DNA of 64,000 bases from Cornus controversa (Eukaryota; Streptophyta; Magnoliopsida; Cornales; Cornaceae): contig CM048846.1 of the NCBI GenBank assembly GCA_026545225.1, positions 51,018,270 through 51,082,269 of the forward strand, written 5' to 3'. Positions 1 to 11,643 of this stretch are shown piece by piece; position 1 is the stretch's first letter, and each line of letters begins with the position of its first letter. The notes below the pieces were generated by a model. It was not told the DNA's origin, did no database searches, and saw only the letters and a program-made list of their open reading frames with translations. The translations under genes and the position numbers were made by a program.

Positions 1-189
1 CAAAGCAAAATGTAAACTAAAAATTGTACATCGCATATATACTAATCATGTATATATAGCCTCTCCGCTCTTCCAATCATGACCAAATGAAAAACATGTA
101 TATGAACATGTCTAAGACCCACAAAAATGGAATACAAAACTTTCAAATTCCTTAAGTAAAAGTATACACAAAGGAAGCACAAAACTCTT

Positions 190-375
190 ACCTTGTAAAT
201 CATTAGCGGAGATGGAATACGCGAACTCCGTTCTTTAAGAGAAAGGAAAGGGAGGATCTAGATGAGGGGGCTTGCTTGGGAGGTTTAGATGTGCAAAAGA
301 ACATGAAGAGTTGCCAAGAAGAGAAGAATAAATGAGAAGGAGAGACGAGAGACTTGAATACTAAGTGACTGCATG
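190..375 (-). promoter_or_regulatory. Possible second leader with splice donor (element A)
   Basis: Minus-strand sequence after the palindrome array becomes strongly CT-rich (TCTCTCGTCTCTCCTTCTC) and reaches a good donor, TTTACAAG|GTAAGAG, at about 191. Element B has the same order (array, TTATTTAAACC, CT-rich leader, donor at 16932) before its 3' ORF. By analogy this would lead to a downstream ORF outside the window. Promoter activity is inferred. Confidence 0.4.
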
Positions 376-640
376 CGCAGTCACGTGCCTCGGTGCGATG
401 CATCAAAGTGGCTACTTCGATGCACCGTCGCTGTCAATGCATCGATCTAGAGGTTTTGATATATCGAAGCTAATGATGCATTGACCATCTATTGACAAAA
501 GGTGCGGAGGCTGCTGGAATTGACAAAAAAATGGGACATTTAAAGATCAATGCATCGTCGCTAATGACGATGCAACATCGTCGCTAATGACGATGCATCG
601 AAGTGGCTAATTCGATGCATCGTCGCTTCCTTTGACTGGA
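361..640. repeat. GATGCATC palindrome array (element A, internal)
   Basis: About eight imperfect copies of GATGCATC or CGATGCATCG lie in about 280 bp, some within longer repeats such as CGTCGCTAATGACGATGCA. The same word recurs three times in the LTR at 4672-4717. Its place, after the protease and before a CT-rich leader, mirrors the TCGATnnATCGA array of element B at 16325-16672. Confidence 0.75.
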
Positions 641-796
641 ATTTTGCAAAATTGTCCCAAGTATGAAAAAAATTAAGTTTAAGCCCTCAATTCACACCTC
701 TCACACTCAGATACTTCAATAATATTTAGATACATTCCTTTTAGATTTGAACGGGTCACACGGAGCATGATAGGACCGCATAAATTATTGCCAAGT

Positions 797-1909
797 TTAA
801 CGTCTACAGCAAGACGTGTGCAGTAATTCATGCACAATATCTACCCCAAAGCATTCACTCTCATGATTGGCAGTATGATGAGATGCATCAAAGGTATCCA
901 ACCTAACGTTCATATTCCTAAATGAGATATCCATCACCCCGGTACGACAATTAACGCAAACATTAGTTGTAGCCAAGAATGGGCGACCTAGAATGATTGG
1001 AATATGCTTTGTAGGATCTTGGATAGGTTCAGTATCAAGGACTATGAAGTCCATCGAAAAGTAAAATTTGTCCACTTTAACGAGAACATCCTTAATTATC
1101 CCACGTGGCTGCCTCACCGATCGGTTGCAAAGTTGCAACACAACTGTGGTCGGTTTAAGCTTTCTGAGCTCTAATTTCTCATAGACCGAGTAAGGAAGTA
1201 AGTTAACACTTGCTCCCAAGTCAAGGAGGGCTCATTTGAATTCATGGTCACCAATGACACATGAGATTGTGGGGGCACCTGGATCCTTGAACTTTGGAGG
1301 GGTGTTATTTTGGAGAATTGAACTCACTTGTTCAGTCAATTGGACTTTCTTAGGAACTTGGTTCCTAGATTTACACTTTTGAGTGCATAAGTCTTTAAGA
1401 AATTTAGCATAGGAGGAAATTTGTTTTATAACATCAAGAAGAGGAAGATTGATTTTTACTTGCTTGAAGATTTCTATCATATCTTGTAATTTCTCTCCTT
1501 GTTTCCCGAATTGAGTTGGTTCCCTTAATCTTTGAGGAAAGGGAATAGGAGGTTCATATGAAGCCGATTGGTTTGGAGTTAATGAAAATTTATCTTCAAT
1601 GATTTTATCCTTTCCTTTTTCTTTTGGATTATTAGAGAACTCTTTTGAATTTATTGGAAGGTCTTTTGGATTAAAAATGAGATTGTCTGAATTTATCGGT
1701 TGCTCACATTCTTTCTCTCTTATCTTATCAAACGAATTTTCTAGCACTCTACCACTCCTTAGAGTAGTAATTGATTGAGCTTGTTCTTTGTTGAACTCAA
1801 AGGAATAGGAAGCATTATCAATTACTTGAACTCCATTCGGATTTGCCACCGTTTGGCTAGGCAACTTTCCACCCTCTCTACGATTCATTGCATTGGCTAG
1901 CTGTCCCAA
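797..1909 (-). pseudogene. gag-pro linker and aspartic protease (element A)
   Basis: The linker (1232-1909) has the QSITTLRSGR signature also seen in element B at 14876. The protease part (797-1219) has the retropepsin-like stretch GASVNLLPYSVYEKL and further on the ILGRPFLATTN motif typical of plant Gypsy proteases. It would process the Gag polyprotein. The palindrome array begins soon after it, as in element B. The region is broken. Confidence 0.75.
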
Positions 1910-1933
1910 TTGGGACTCTATTTTTGCAATAGA

Positions 1934-3176
1934 TTATGAGTGGGTGTTGATCTTTTGAGTATTACTTTTGATATTGCCTAAAGCTACCAAAACCTTGTCC
2001 TCAAAACTTGGGTTTCGAGAAGGTGATTGATTGAGAGTGTAGTAGAAGCTTGAATTTGAATTGGGTTGATAAGGTCTAGGTTGGAATTGAGATAGACCTT
2101 GTTGTCTAGGTGGTCCCCGAGGTCCTTGATATTGGCCTTGGTTCCTATATTGGAATTGGGTTTGATCTCTCCATCTAGGAGTACAGGAATTTTGGTATGG
2201 CACTTGACCCAGCCTAGAGTAAAGTTCATTTGCTTGCCCTTGTGAAAATTTGAGATATTTCCCCCCAAGAGGGCAATCCTTTATATAATGTGAAAGGCTA
2301 GAGCAGAATGAACACACATCATATGTGGGATGATGGGTAGGATTAGGAATAATAGGATTGGAGGAAGAAGAAGAAGAACCGGCCAACAAAACTTGATCCA
2401 ATTTCTTTTCTAAAGCTTCTATCTTCCTATTTGTTGCTTTCTCCTTATGCATTTCAAAGATACTTTCAGTTTAGGCGTTAAGAGGAGCGACTATCTTATT
2501 TTTCCTTTCATTAGAAGAACAATAAGATGAATTTTCACTCAAGTTCTGAAAGAGTATCCATGCTTCATCGGGGCTTTTTAGAAAGAATGTACCTCCACAA
2601 CTAGCATCAACCATTTGTTTGTGAGGCTCCCTTAAACCATCATAGAATCCTTGCACCAATTGCCATTTGATAATAGCATGGAGTGGGCAAGACCTCAAAA
2701 GATCTTTCATCCTTTCCCATGTTTCATGAAAAGCTTCTCCCTCCCTTTGAGAAAAGCCAATGATGGCTCTTCACGCATCATTAGTCTTTTCTATTGGGAA
2801 GTATTTCTTTAGAAACTCTCACTGCATTCTACCTAAGAGTTAATGGAATTTGGCTCTAAGGAATTAAACCATTATCTGGCTCTATCCTTAAGTGAGAAGG
2901 GAAAAAGGCGAAGTCTTAAGTTGTCCTATGCTTGTGCATTCAATTGTAAAGTCGAGTACACTTCTAAGAATTCATCAATATGTTTATAAGAATCTTGGTT
3001 TGGAAGCCCATGAAAACAACTAAGAAGATTAATTGTTGATGATTTAATTTCAAAATTGTTCCTCCCCGCATTCGGAAAATGAATACAAGAAGGAGATGCA
3101 TAGGTAGATGGAACATAAAAGTCTCGAAGAATCTCACCGCCCAGTGGGGGTGGTAAGATCGGATTTTGTGGAACAT
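1934..3176 (-). pseudogene. gag region with zinc knuckle (element A)
   Basis: Minus-strand frames resemble Athila/Tat capsid: an N-terminal part (2964-3176), a capsid part with the HxxIxxWxLVQGFYDGL signature (2471-2710) and a nucleocapsid part (1934-2452). The last holds a CX2CX4HX4C zinc knuckle (CSFCSSLSHYIKDC) followed by a Q/P/N-rich tail. The order matches element B at 13334-15231. This protein would form the particle and bind the element RNA. The region is broken. Confidence 0.75.
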
Positions 3177-3570
3177 TTTGGTTATCTTAATTCGCCATGG
3201 TTTCTCTCATATGTTCTCTAAACAATATAGGGTCCCTAGAAATGCTACTATGTTGTCTAAGAGTTCGTTCAAGTTCAAGGTCACATGATAACAACGGTAA
3301 TGACAAAGATCTCCTACCTTGCATATGAATAAGCGAAAAACTTTAAACTATGTGCAAAAACAAAATTTTAAATTTCTAAGTGCAAGAAAGTTAAGTACTC
3401 TACTCATAAGGAACCAAGCTTAAGTCTTGATGCCTTGATTAGACAAGTACCTACAATGAAACACTTAAGAAATAAAGATAAAAATACTTACAAATAAAGA
3501 ATATAAAGAATGAATTAAATTAAAATTTAAACTAGACTCAATCCTATAATTTAGCGATTTAACCGTAGTC
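3177..3570 (-). other. Untranslated leader of element A
   Basis: About 390 bp lie between the PBS and the first recognisable gag sequence. The stretch is AT-rich with no gene seen, and its position matches the 5' leader of the element. Confidence 0.5.
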
Positions 3571-3587
3571 CCCAGCAACAACGCCAA
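3571..3587 (-). other. Primer-binding site of element A (tRNA-Asp type)
   Basis: On the minus strand TTTGGCGTTGTTGCTGGGGA follows the LTR directly. It resembles the TGGCGCCGTTGCCGGGG complement of plant tRNA-Asp used by Athila-type elements, with a few mismatches. Element B has a closer match at 13051. Confidence 0.65.
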
Positions 3588-3591
3588 AAAT

Positions 3592-4993
3592 TGTTGTGTA
3601 CGGTTGCACTACTCGCAATAGAACGAATCCTTGAAGGATATGGCTCTAAGTTGAGGGTGTCGATCCTACAGAGACTACGTAGGTATAACTCACTAAAGGT
3701 TGAGGGTTGGTTCTTGTTTAACTTACAACAGTGTTGGTTGTTGCTTACTCTACCTTGAAAGCATAAAAGTAATTTAAATACAAAGGTTTAGAGAAGAATA
3801 AAGGACTAGGGTTTGACTTCCTCGCTAACCTCGTAATATGTCACACTTAAAATAAATTGGGAGAAATTCATACAAATGTGTACTAATGATGCGTTAACAA
3901 GTCCCACCTACAACGATATCGCCAAGAAAATACACATACATTAACATACTGTAATCCATCTTTGAAAAGCGTGATTTTCCTTATTTACCTAATTACCTAC
4001 TTCTAGTAAAATCATCGTCACATGATTTCCCTACCTACCTACTTATCTAATTGAAGCAAAATCACCTTCTCTAAGCATGGACTATGCAAATCTAGCTATG
4101 CGTGTTATAGTGAAAACTAGTCTCAAGCCATCATGTGTAGTCCTTGTGAAACTTACAAGTGTTTGAAGATTATGTGAGGAGTTTAAGCATTCTAAGACAA
4201 GAAGAAAAATCACCACACATGAACATGAAAAATTTGTAAACTTATAATTATATAAGGCACAAGGAAAGAGATATATACATCAAATATATGAAAATCCCAA
4301 TTCATTGAAGTTAGAACATATTTCCAAAGTTAGGATTTGTCAAAACCCTATAGAAGGATTAGTTGATCATGGTGGGCTCGAAGCACTCCATAGATAGAGA
4401 TGGTCCCATGCTCAAAATAGTCTTCAAGGCCTTACAAAGCCCTCTTTGAAGCTTTCCCTCTCTAGAACTTCACTTTCTCTCTCTAGAATTCTAAAATATG
4501 CTCTCTATTACAAGAATTGTATGTTTTCTTTTTTACATATTCTCTAACTATAAAACTGATCTAAGGCTCAAAATATCATGGAAATTCCATGCAATTCTTT
4601 ATCCAAACAAAATTAGACAAGTGGCAAGTGGAGAAAATATTTGCATAAAAATATCTTCAGCAGGTACGAATGATGCATCAAAGTTGTGATGCATCGAAGT
4701 AGGGACTTTGATGCATCGATCTTCCTTCTTCTACAGATCTTTAATTTTCTATCTTTTTGACTCCGGTCTTGACACGCCATTCACTATTCCTTGATGTAGA
4801 CTTTTCATGAAGTATGGTAAGAAATAGGAATGCATTGTTGAACTGATAAAGGAATTGAATTACGCCACACTCTGAGTTTGAACCTGAAATCATCCAAAAC
4901 ATAAAAACATGTAAAAATTATACAATATGTGCAGCTATGGGATCAAGATATACAAGTAAAGGTGCGAGAATATATAACATTCAACGCTTATCA
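3592..4993 (-). repeat. 5' LTR of element A
   Basis: On the minus strand this 1402-bp block starts TGATAAGCGTTGAATG, and its other end (TGTTGTGTACGG on the plus strand) lies next to the PBS, giving TG...CA termini. It contains three GATGCATC-type palindromes at about 4672-4717, the same word as the internal array at 400-625. The partner 3' LTR is outside the window, so no age can be estimated. Confidence 0.75.
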
Positions 4994-5530
4994 CTCAACT
5001 ATATATGGCTTCATTCTGGAATGATACGCCGAATTCTTAGCAAGATGAATAGCACTTTGACTGTCACTACATAGAATACTGTTCTCTCACCCCTTACCTA
5101 ACTCTTCCAAGAACCTCTGTAGCCAAACCATCTCTTTGCTCACTTTTGTAACTGCAATATATTCAGCTTCTATGGTAAAGAGAGCCACAATCTTCTGCAA
5201 CTGAGAGCCCCAACTCACTGCCGTACCACCCAAAGTATACACATACCCAGTAGTACTTTTCTTATTATCCATATCACTAGCCAAGTCTGAATCAACATAA
5301 CCCTGCAACGCAATACCCAACCTAGTGAAACATAATGACGTATCTGTAGTATCTTTCAAGTATCTATGGATCCATTTTGCTGCCTCCCAATGTTGTTTGC
5401 CTGGATTACTCATGTACCTATTCACAACTCCCACTGCATGTGCTATATCTGGCCTGGTACAAATCATGGCATACATCAAACTGCCGATAGCTAAAGCATA
5501 TGGAACCTTTTCCATGTGTGCTCGTTCCAC
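4994..5530 (-). pseudogene. Copia 1 RNase H, cut by element A
   Basis: The minus strand reads VPYALAIGSLMYAMICTRPD then YMSNPGKQHWEAAKWIHRYL, YVDSDLASDMDNKKSTTGYV and, near 5040, CSDSQSAIHLAKNSAYHSRM. These are Copia RNase H motifs. The coding sequence stops abruptly at the TGATAAGCG terminus of element A, which marks that insertion. Confidence 0.88.
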
Positions 5531-5545
5531 TTTTATCTTAGGTGA

Positions 5546-6372
5546 CTACTCTTTAGTTAGTCTAAAATGACTAGCTAATGGGGTGCTCACTGGTTTTGCA
5601 TTTTGCATGCTGAACTGGTTAAGAACTTTTTTAACATACTCTGCTTGTGAAAATTTTAGAGTACCACCCACTTTGTCCCTGTAAATCCTCATACCAAGAA
5701 TCTGTTTTGCATCACCCAAATGTTTCATTGCAAAGTGCTCAGACAACTATCTCTTCAGATTATTAATCTCATCAAGGCTTGAACCTGCAATCAACATATC
5801 ATCCACATATAAAAGTAAAATAATATAACTGCTGTTAAACGTTTTCACATAACAATAGTGATCTGCCTGACACCTTTTATAGCCACTACTACACCTGAAT
5901 CCATCGAACTTTTTGTACCACTGTCTCGGGGCCTGCTTCAAACCATACAAGCTCTTTTTTAGCTTGCATACCAAACCCTCCTTACAAGTCACTATGAATC
6001 CCTACGGTTGTCTCATGTAGATGTCCTCCTCTAAATCACCATAAAGGAAAATAGTCTTCACATCTAACTGCTCAAGATGTAAGTCTTCTACAACCACGAT
6101 TCCTAGTACCAATCTGATTGTAGTCAACTTCACAACCGGAGAGAAAATCTCAATGTAGTCAACACCTTCCTTCTGTTAAAATCCTTTCACAACTAATCTG
6201 GCTTTGTAGCGTTTGCTGCCATCATGTTCATCCTTAATCCGGTAAACCCACTTGTTATGTAAAGCCTTCTTGCCTTTTGGTAGCTCAGTTAGCTCCCACG
6301 TTTGATTTGACATGAGTGAGTCCATCTGATCCTGCATAGCTGACTCCCACTTGGTTGAATCATCAACCTGCA
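5546..6372 (-). pseudogene. Copia 1 reverse transcriptase
   Basis: Minus-strand pieces include WESAMQDQMDSLMSNQTWEL and HNKWVYRIKDEHDGSKRYKA at the N-terminal end. They continue with LKKSLYGLKQAPRQWYKKFD, the YVDDMLIAG active-site motif (about 5780) and KHLGDAKQILGMRI. These are standard Copia RT landmarks in order. Broken. Confidence 0.88.
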
Positions 6373-7175
6373 CTAATTCATCATAACACTTTGGCTCACC
6401 ACCATCAGAAAAAACAAATAGTGTAAAGAGGGTGAATACCGTTGTGTAGGTCTAGAGATTTTGGAGGATCGTCTTACTGCAGTCATAGGTGTGCCTTGTT
6501 CCACATGTGGAACTATATTTTTTGGATTATTGTGAACTCTCCTCTGCACATCATCCTCAGTGATTTCCTCTAACTCAACAAACCCACCACTTTTAGCATG
6601 AGCATCTACATCAGTAGATTCTACTGTTGATCTGTACTTATACATTACTTTCTCATTGAATATGACATCTCTGCTTCTAATAATCTTCTGATTTTGATCA
6701 TCCCAGAACCAATAACCAAACTCATCAGTGCCATACCCAATAAAAGTACACTTTTTGAATTTTGGATCAAGCTTGCTTCTACCATTAAAACTTATGTGCA
6801 CATACAAACACAGCCAAACACATTTAGGCTTGAAAGGTTTACCTCTTTTTTGCTCCAAGCCTCCTCAGGTAAGTCTCCATCTAAAGGAAGAGAAGGTCCC
6901 TCGTTGATCAAGTATGCTGCAGTGTTAACTGCATTAACCCAAAACATCTTAGGCAACCCAGCATGTATCCTCATACTCCGAGCACGCTCATTCAAGGTTC
7001 TGTTCATGCACTATGCGACACCATTTTTCTGCGATGTTCTAGGAATAGTCTTCTCCATTCTGATCCCACTAGTAGCACAAAACTCTTTGAAGCCTGTATC
7101 ATCATACTCACCCCCATTATCTGATCTCAAAAACTTTATATTCAATCCTGTTTCATTTTCCACCATGGCCTTTCA
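6373..7175 (-). pseudogene. Copia 1 integrase, remainder
   Basis: Beyond the solo LTR the minus strand continues with VENETGLNIKFLRSDNGGEY (second catalytic Asp region). It then gives a MNRTLNERARSMRIHAGLPK stretch with FWVNAVNTAAYLIN, and after that the C-terminal part with FKKCTFIGYGTDEFGYWFWD. This is the usual integrase order leading into the reverse transcriptase. Broken. Confidence 0.85.
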
Positions 7176-8339
7176 TGTAGAGACCGTGTCCTATTTTGGC
7201 CGATTTTGCATTTTTTGCATTATAATTGCCATAAATGTATTTTGAGGGGTGATTAGTATGTTTCGAGTATGGGGAACATGTTTGGGAAGTGTTTTAAGGA
7301 TTTTGATAAGTTTTTGGAAGATTTGGAGAAGTTTGACCTTTTGGTTAAACTGAGGCTCAGGATGTGACTTAAGTGGGCCCAAAAATCCAGAAAATTCTCA
7401 GAAATATTTATTTTTGGGAATGGTATAGATTAAATGTTTAGAGAGTTAAAGAAGTGATTTTGAGACCAATGTTTCGAGAGTTAAGTGGCCGGGGGCATTT
7501 TAGTCTTTTCGCAGGCCAAGATATTTTCAACATCAAGGCTAAGAGATCTTAGCCATTATACATGGCTATTTCTATCGCTATATTGCTCCCACTTCTTCTC
7601 TCTTCATTCTCTCTAGGTTTTGGAGGTCTTCGGGTGTGATTCACGTTCCGCCGAAGAAGGGAGATACGTAGGGGACAGCTAGGGCTTCCATTTGAACCAA
7701 TCAAAGTTGTGGTTCAATAAGGTATACATTGCTGAGATTTTGAGAAGTGCTTGGAAGGCCTTCATTTTCAAGGTCGGGGTTCTTCTTCTCTTCTAATTGT
7801 CGATTCTAGGATTTTGGGTGAAGAGGAGAGGTGTAGGTTGTGTACCACATGCTTTAGGAAAGTGAGAGGGGTGGGAAGTCAGATTTTCTCCTTCTCTTGA
7901 ATCCTATCTTTACACATTTGGTGTTCCTTGTATTGGTTTTAGCATGTGGGTCAAAGTGAATAAAAGAAATTGGGTATGTAGGTGTTAGGTGCTCAATTTG
8001 GGTTTTATGTGCAAATATGTAAACTTGTGTCATATATGTGATTATATGAGGAATATGTGATGGTTAAATGTATGTTAGTTCTATGTGCTAAAATTATGCA
8101 TTGAGTGTAGCATGAGTAAAGTATGCTAATTTTGAAGTTGTATGCATATGAGTGGATATATGCATGTGTTATACATATATGTACTATATGTGGTGTGTGG
8201 TGATGGGAAACATGCTTTTTACCTCCTTTTAGTATCAATGAGCATGAGTAGAGCATGAAAGTAAAATGTCATGTGTTTATGCATTCATATTGCATATGTG
8301 GGAAGTTGCGGGAAAATGACGCAAATGAGGTACACCGGG

Positions 8340-8580
8340 CTTCGAAGTGGTCCAATCGTATGGCCCTCGGAGTGGAGCCACCATACTAAGGCTTGATGCC
8401 TAGAATCAGAGAATGTCCAAGAATTGTGAGCCTCAGAGTTGTCCCATCACTCTATGGTAATCCTATACATTGTTATGGTAGAATGACCCTTCGGAGTTGT
8501 CCTGGTCATTGGATGGTTATCAGAGGTGTCCAAGATTACATGATCCTCGGAGCTGGCCAATCATGTAGGGTATCAGATGA
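8340..8580 (+). repeat. Diverged minisatellite inside the solo LTR
   Basis: Four to five units share the words CCTCGGAGTTGTCC or CTTCGGAGTTGTCC followed by ATCAT/ATCAC stretches (for example near 8356, 8429, 8488 and 8547). Unit length is about 60-75 bp. Similar tandem blocks are common in Tekay/Del LTRs. Confidence 0.6.
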
Positions 8581-9277
8581 AGACCGAGAGAGAGAGCATT
8601 TACTTTCCTTAATGATTTTTTGTTTGAACATGTTATACATGATTTGTGAAATATGCAATCACCTTGAATTACAATTATTGATTTGTTTGTGAGATTATGG
8701 ATGTGGCATATAGTGTATTCATATGCATTCTATGTAGGTTAGTGTCGAGTCGGCACTTAGGAGGGTTAGGGTATCTCTACTGAGCTGCAGTGGTGCTCGC
8801 CCCTTTATTCTAAACTCTTTTACAGATAAAGCGTCAATGATAGATGGGACATGAGTGTCTAAGTGGGACTCTAGTAGTGTTTCTGCTATCTCTTGGATGT
8901 TGTACATTTTGTGGCTATCCATGCTGGTTTGCATGTGACTCCTTTTTGAGTTGTGGATATACTTGGACAAATGTACTTTTGATGTATGGATTGGATTTTA
9001 AACTTGTTGGGTATGGAAAGACAATGGTTTAGTTTATGCAATGCTTGTGGTGGCATTTAATTCATTTGACGACGTTTTCCTTATGAATGGATTGTGGTTG
9101 TGAAAGAGAATAATTCATTTTGATGTATAATTGAATCATGATTATGATTTTGGGTATGTGATTGATGTTGGTACCTTTCAATTATGTTATGGATCATATA
9201 TGAGAGGTTTTAGGGTGACAGAAGGTGGATTGGGCTACAAATGGACCATGTATGGGGTTGCTGGGAATCCTGGGAAG

Positions 9278-9542
9278 GGCATTTCGATCGTTCGAAATGC
9301 CCATTTCGCACAATCGAAACCCCCATTTCGATTGTGTGAAGTGGTGGTGATTTATGATGATTTTTAGGGTCCAAACAGGGGAAATTTTGCACAATCGAAA
9401 CCCCCATTTCGATTGTACGAAATATTGCAGGTTCAAGGTCCCGAGACGGTGAAATTCTCACATGATTGAGATTTTTTTCACACAATCGAGATGCCAATTT
9501 TGCACAATTGAAATCCCATTCTCGCACAATCGAGAGTAATTC
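9278..9542. repeat. ATTTCGATTGTG/CACAATCGAAAT inverted-word array
   Basis: About eight copies of CACAATCGAAA or its complement TTTCGATTGT alternate in both orientations, often around a CCCCC spacer, so pairs can form hairpins. It sits in the second half of the solo LTR, in a position like that of the palindrome arrays of elements A and B, but with a different word. Confidence 0.7.
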
Positions 9543-10046
9543 ACAACATTTTTCCAAACATCGTTTCGACGTAATTTCTTTGTTCTAGATCGAAATTGAG
9601 TGTGGTTTTGTTTTTTAAATTGATTATTTTTAGATTCTCTATCCAATGGTATAAGTCTTAGTTTCAGATTTTAAACATAGTAAGTTTTGAGGCTTGAAAG
9701 TGAGTGAATTCTTGAAAGTGTGGACAAGTAAATTTCCACTAAGGTGTATAATTCGATGTAGGGCCCATGGAGATTGGTTAAGGTGGAGTTGGGTGCATTC
9801 ATATGCAAGAATTGAGTTAAGCTTCCATGGTAAATGAGAGTAATGAGGGTCTATTGGGCTAAATAGACAGGTTAACCTCCAGTTCTCCGGAGTCAGAAGT
9901 CGGGGAGTTATAGCATGGTATCAAACCTCGATACTATCGCATGAGTGTGGTTAAGATCATTTATGGGGTTGAGTGAATGGGTTCGCGACCTCAAATTCGG
10001 GGCTGGTCTGGGGGAGTCCCGGCGGTCTAGATTCAGGGGCGTGACA

Positions 10047-10252
10047 TTCCACTTCTTAAAAGTGTCAAATACATCAGATTTATTTTTTAGAAAATAAATC
10101 CATACTTTTCTTATTGACTCATCAATGAATGTAACATAATATGATGAGCCACCAAGAGATGAAACTGGAGAAGGTCCCCACACGTCTATATGAACCAACT
10201 CTAATTTTTCTATCTTAGGTTTCCTACCAGCGTTTGAAAAACTGACCTTTTT
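10047..10252 (-). pseudogene. Copia 1 integrase, N-terminal part
   Basis: The minus strand reads HIDVWGPSPVSSLGGSSYYV and then a FIDES..RKVWIYFLKNKSD stretch, the start of the Copia integrase catalytic core. It is cut at DTFKKW by the solo LTR at 7176-10046; the domain resumes on the far side below 7172. Confidence 0.85.
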
Positions 10253-10711
10253 CTATTTTCTGAAGATGCAATCCTCGTATAAACCATTTTCCACTGATTT
10301 AATTCCTAACAGTTTCCCCTTTGACAGAAGTGTCTTCATCTCCTTCTCACTCATGTGACCCAGCTTATGGTGCCGCATGTTTGAATCAACGCCTGAATCA
10401 GCAATTACAACAGCATTTCTGGTGTTTGTCGTGATGTAGAGAGTATCAATCTTGTTTCCACAAGCCACAACCATAGCTCCTTTGGTGATTTTTCACAAAC
10501 CACCCATGAAGTTTAATTCATGCCCTTCATCATCAAGTTGTCCCACAAAAATAAAGTTTCTCTTCAAACCAGGAACATATCTCACATTCTGAATCTTCCA
10601 AATGGTCCCATTAGATTGCTTAATTCGAACATCTCCCTTACCCACAATATTCAAAGGTTCATCATCTGCCAAATAAACCTTTCCAAAATCACCATTAACA
10701 TAGTTCTCCAT
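10253..10711 (-). pseudogene. Copia 1 protease end and GAG-pre-integrase domain
   Basis: The minus-strand frame 10493-10711 carries the IWKIQNVRYVPGLKRNFI stretch typical of the region after the Copia protease. The frame 10253-10474 carries HHKLGHMSEKEMKTLLSKG, the GAG-pre-integrase zinc-binding segment. They sit between gag and integrase in the expected order. Broken. Confidence 0.8.
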
Positions 10712-10759
10712 GATTTCACGATGTAGAGTAGAGTGAAATGATGCACCCGAGTCAATAAC

Positions 10760-11620
10760 CTATGACTCAACTGGACTATCCACGCTCAAAATTAGAGCAT
10801 CAGCAATCTCTTCTGTGGCTGCGTTTACAGATTCTTGCTCCCCTTTGCCATTCTTCCTTGGTGTCCAACAGTCTTTCTTTGAATGTCCCTTCTTTCCGCA
10901 ATTCCAACAATTGCCAAAAAAATTTCCAGTACTCAACTTGCCTTTACTTTTGGATTTCAATTTACTACAATCCACACCTGTTCTTTCAGAATTTCTTTCT
11001 CTACTCTCTGTATTTAGAGCAGATCCAGATGGTTCGCTTGTTTCTCTCCTACGAATTTCTTCATTGAGAATCAAGTCCCGACCATCATCAAACTTCAACT
11101 TCCTTTTTCTAGAAGAAATTCTCACTGTCGTAATAGTACCGTTCCAACTTTCTGGTAAAGAGGATAATAAAATCAATGCCCTGATCTCATCATCAAAATT
11201 GATTTCCACATAGCTCAACTGAGTTGTAACTGTGTTAAACTCGTTCAGATGGTTCGCCATTGACGCACCTTCTGACATCCTCATATTGAATAAATGCTGC
11301 ATCAAATATACCTTGTTGGATGCAGAGGGTTTCTCATACATATCTACAAAGGCTGCCATCAAACCTGTTGTTGTCTTCTCCTTCGCTATGTTGAAGGCGA
11401 CGTTACGAGACAAAGTCAATCGAATAACTCCTAGAGTCTCTTGATTAAGAATAACCCAATCAACATCTTTCATGTCTTCTGGTTTCGTTCCTGAAAGAGG
11501 CTGATACAGATTTTTCTGATATAGACAGTCTTCAATCCGCATCTTCCAAAACCCAAAATTTGTTCCGTTGAACTTTCCTTCAATCCTGATCTTTCCTTCT
11601 TCTGCACCCATCTCTCCCAC
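10760..11620 (-). pseudogene. Copia 1 gag
   Basis: A 286-residue minus-strand frame opens MGEMGAEEGKIRIEGKFNGT and continues with NFGFWKMRIEDCLYQKNLY, a typical Copia Gag start. It has a UBN2-like capsid core and ends with a CX2CX4HX4C knuckle (CWNCGKKGHSKKDC). It starts about 10 bp inside the PBS, as expected for the first frame. It is the best-preserved part of an otherwise broken element. Confidence 0.85.
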
Positions 11621-11630
11621 TCGAACCTGA

Positions 11631-11643
11631 GGCTCTGATACTA
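11631..11643 (-). other. Primer-binding site of Copia 1 (initiator tRNA-Met type)
   Basis: The minus strand reads TAGTATCAGAGCCTCAGG just inside the 15-bp LTR stub that ends in ACAACA. This closely matches TGGTATCAGAGCC, the plant initiator tRNA-Met complement used by most Copia elements. Confidence 0.75.

Larger units (their letters stand above)
1..4993 (-). mobile_element. Athila-like Ty3/Gypsy element A, broken, left end outside window
   Basis: Read on the minus strand the order is LTR (3592-4993), primer-binding site, gag, zinc knuckle, aspartic protease, a short palindrome array and a spliced-looking leader that runs to the left edge. The gag/protease sequence, the tRNA-Asp-like PBS and the 1.4-kb LTR beginning TGATAAGCG match element B at 11661-21107, so both belong to one Athila/Tat-type group. 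The element is broken, with several interruptions of its reading frames. The right end abuts Copia RNase H coding sequence at 4994, so it inserted into that older Copia. I see no reverse transcriptase or integrase in the part present; it may lie outside the window or be absent. Confidence 0.8.
7176..10046 (+). mobile_element. 2.9-kb solo LTR (probable chromovirus-type Gypsy)
   Basis: The block starts TGTAGAGACCGTG, ends GGGGCGTGACA and interrupts the Copia integrase cleanly. The flanking 5-mers are TTTCA (7171-7175) and TTCCA (10047-10051), a target duplication with one mismatch. There is no coding sequence inside. The length, the GCGTGACA terminus and the internal minisatellite with CTCGGAGTTG words suit Tekay/Del-type LTRs. 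It is probably left by LTR-LTR recombination. Orientation is inferred from the termini. Confidence 0.7.

Noticed and set aside
9131-9646. Frames over the inverted-word array as coding genes
   Set aside because: The peptides only repeat the array word on both strands.
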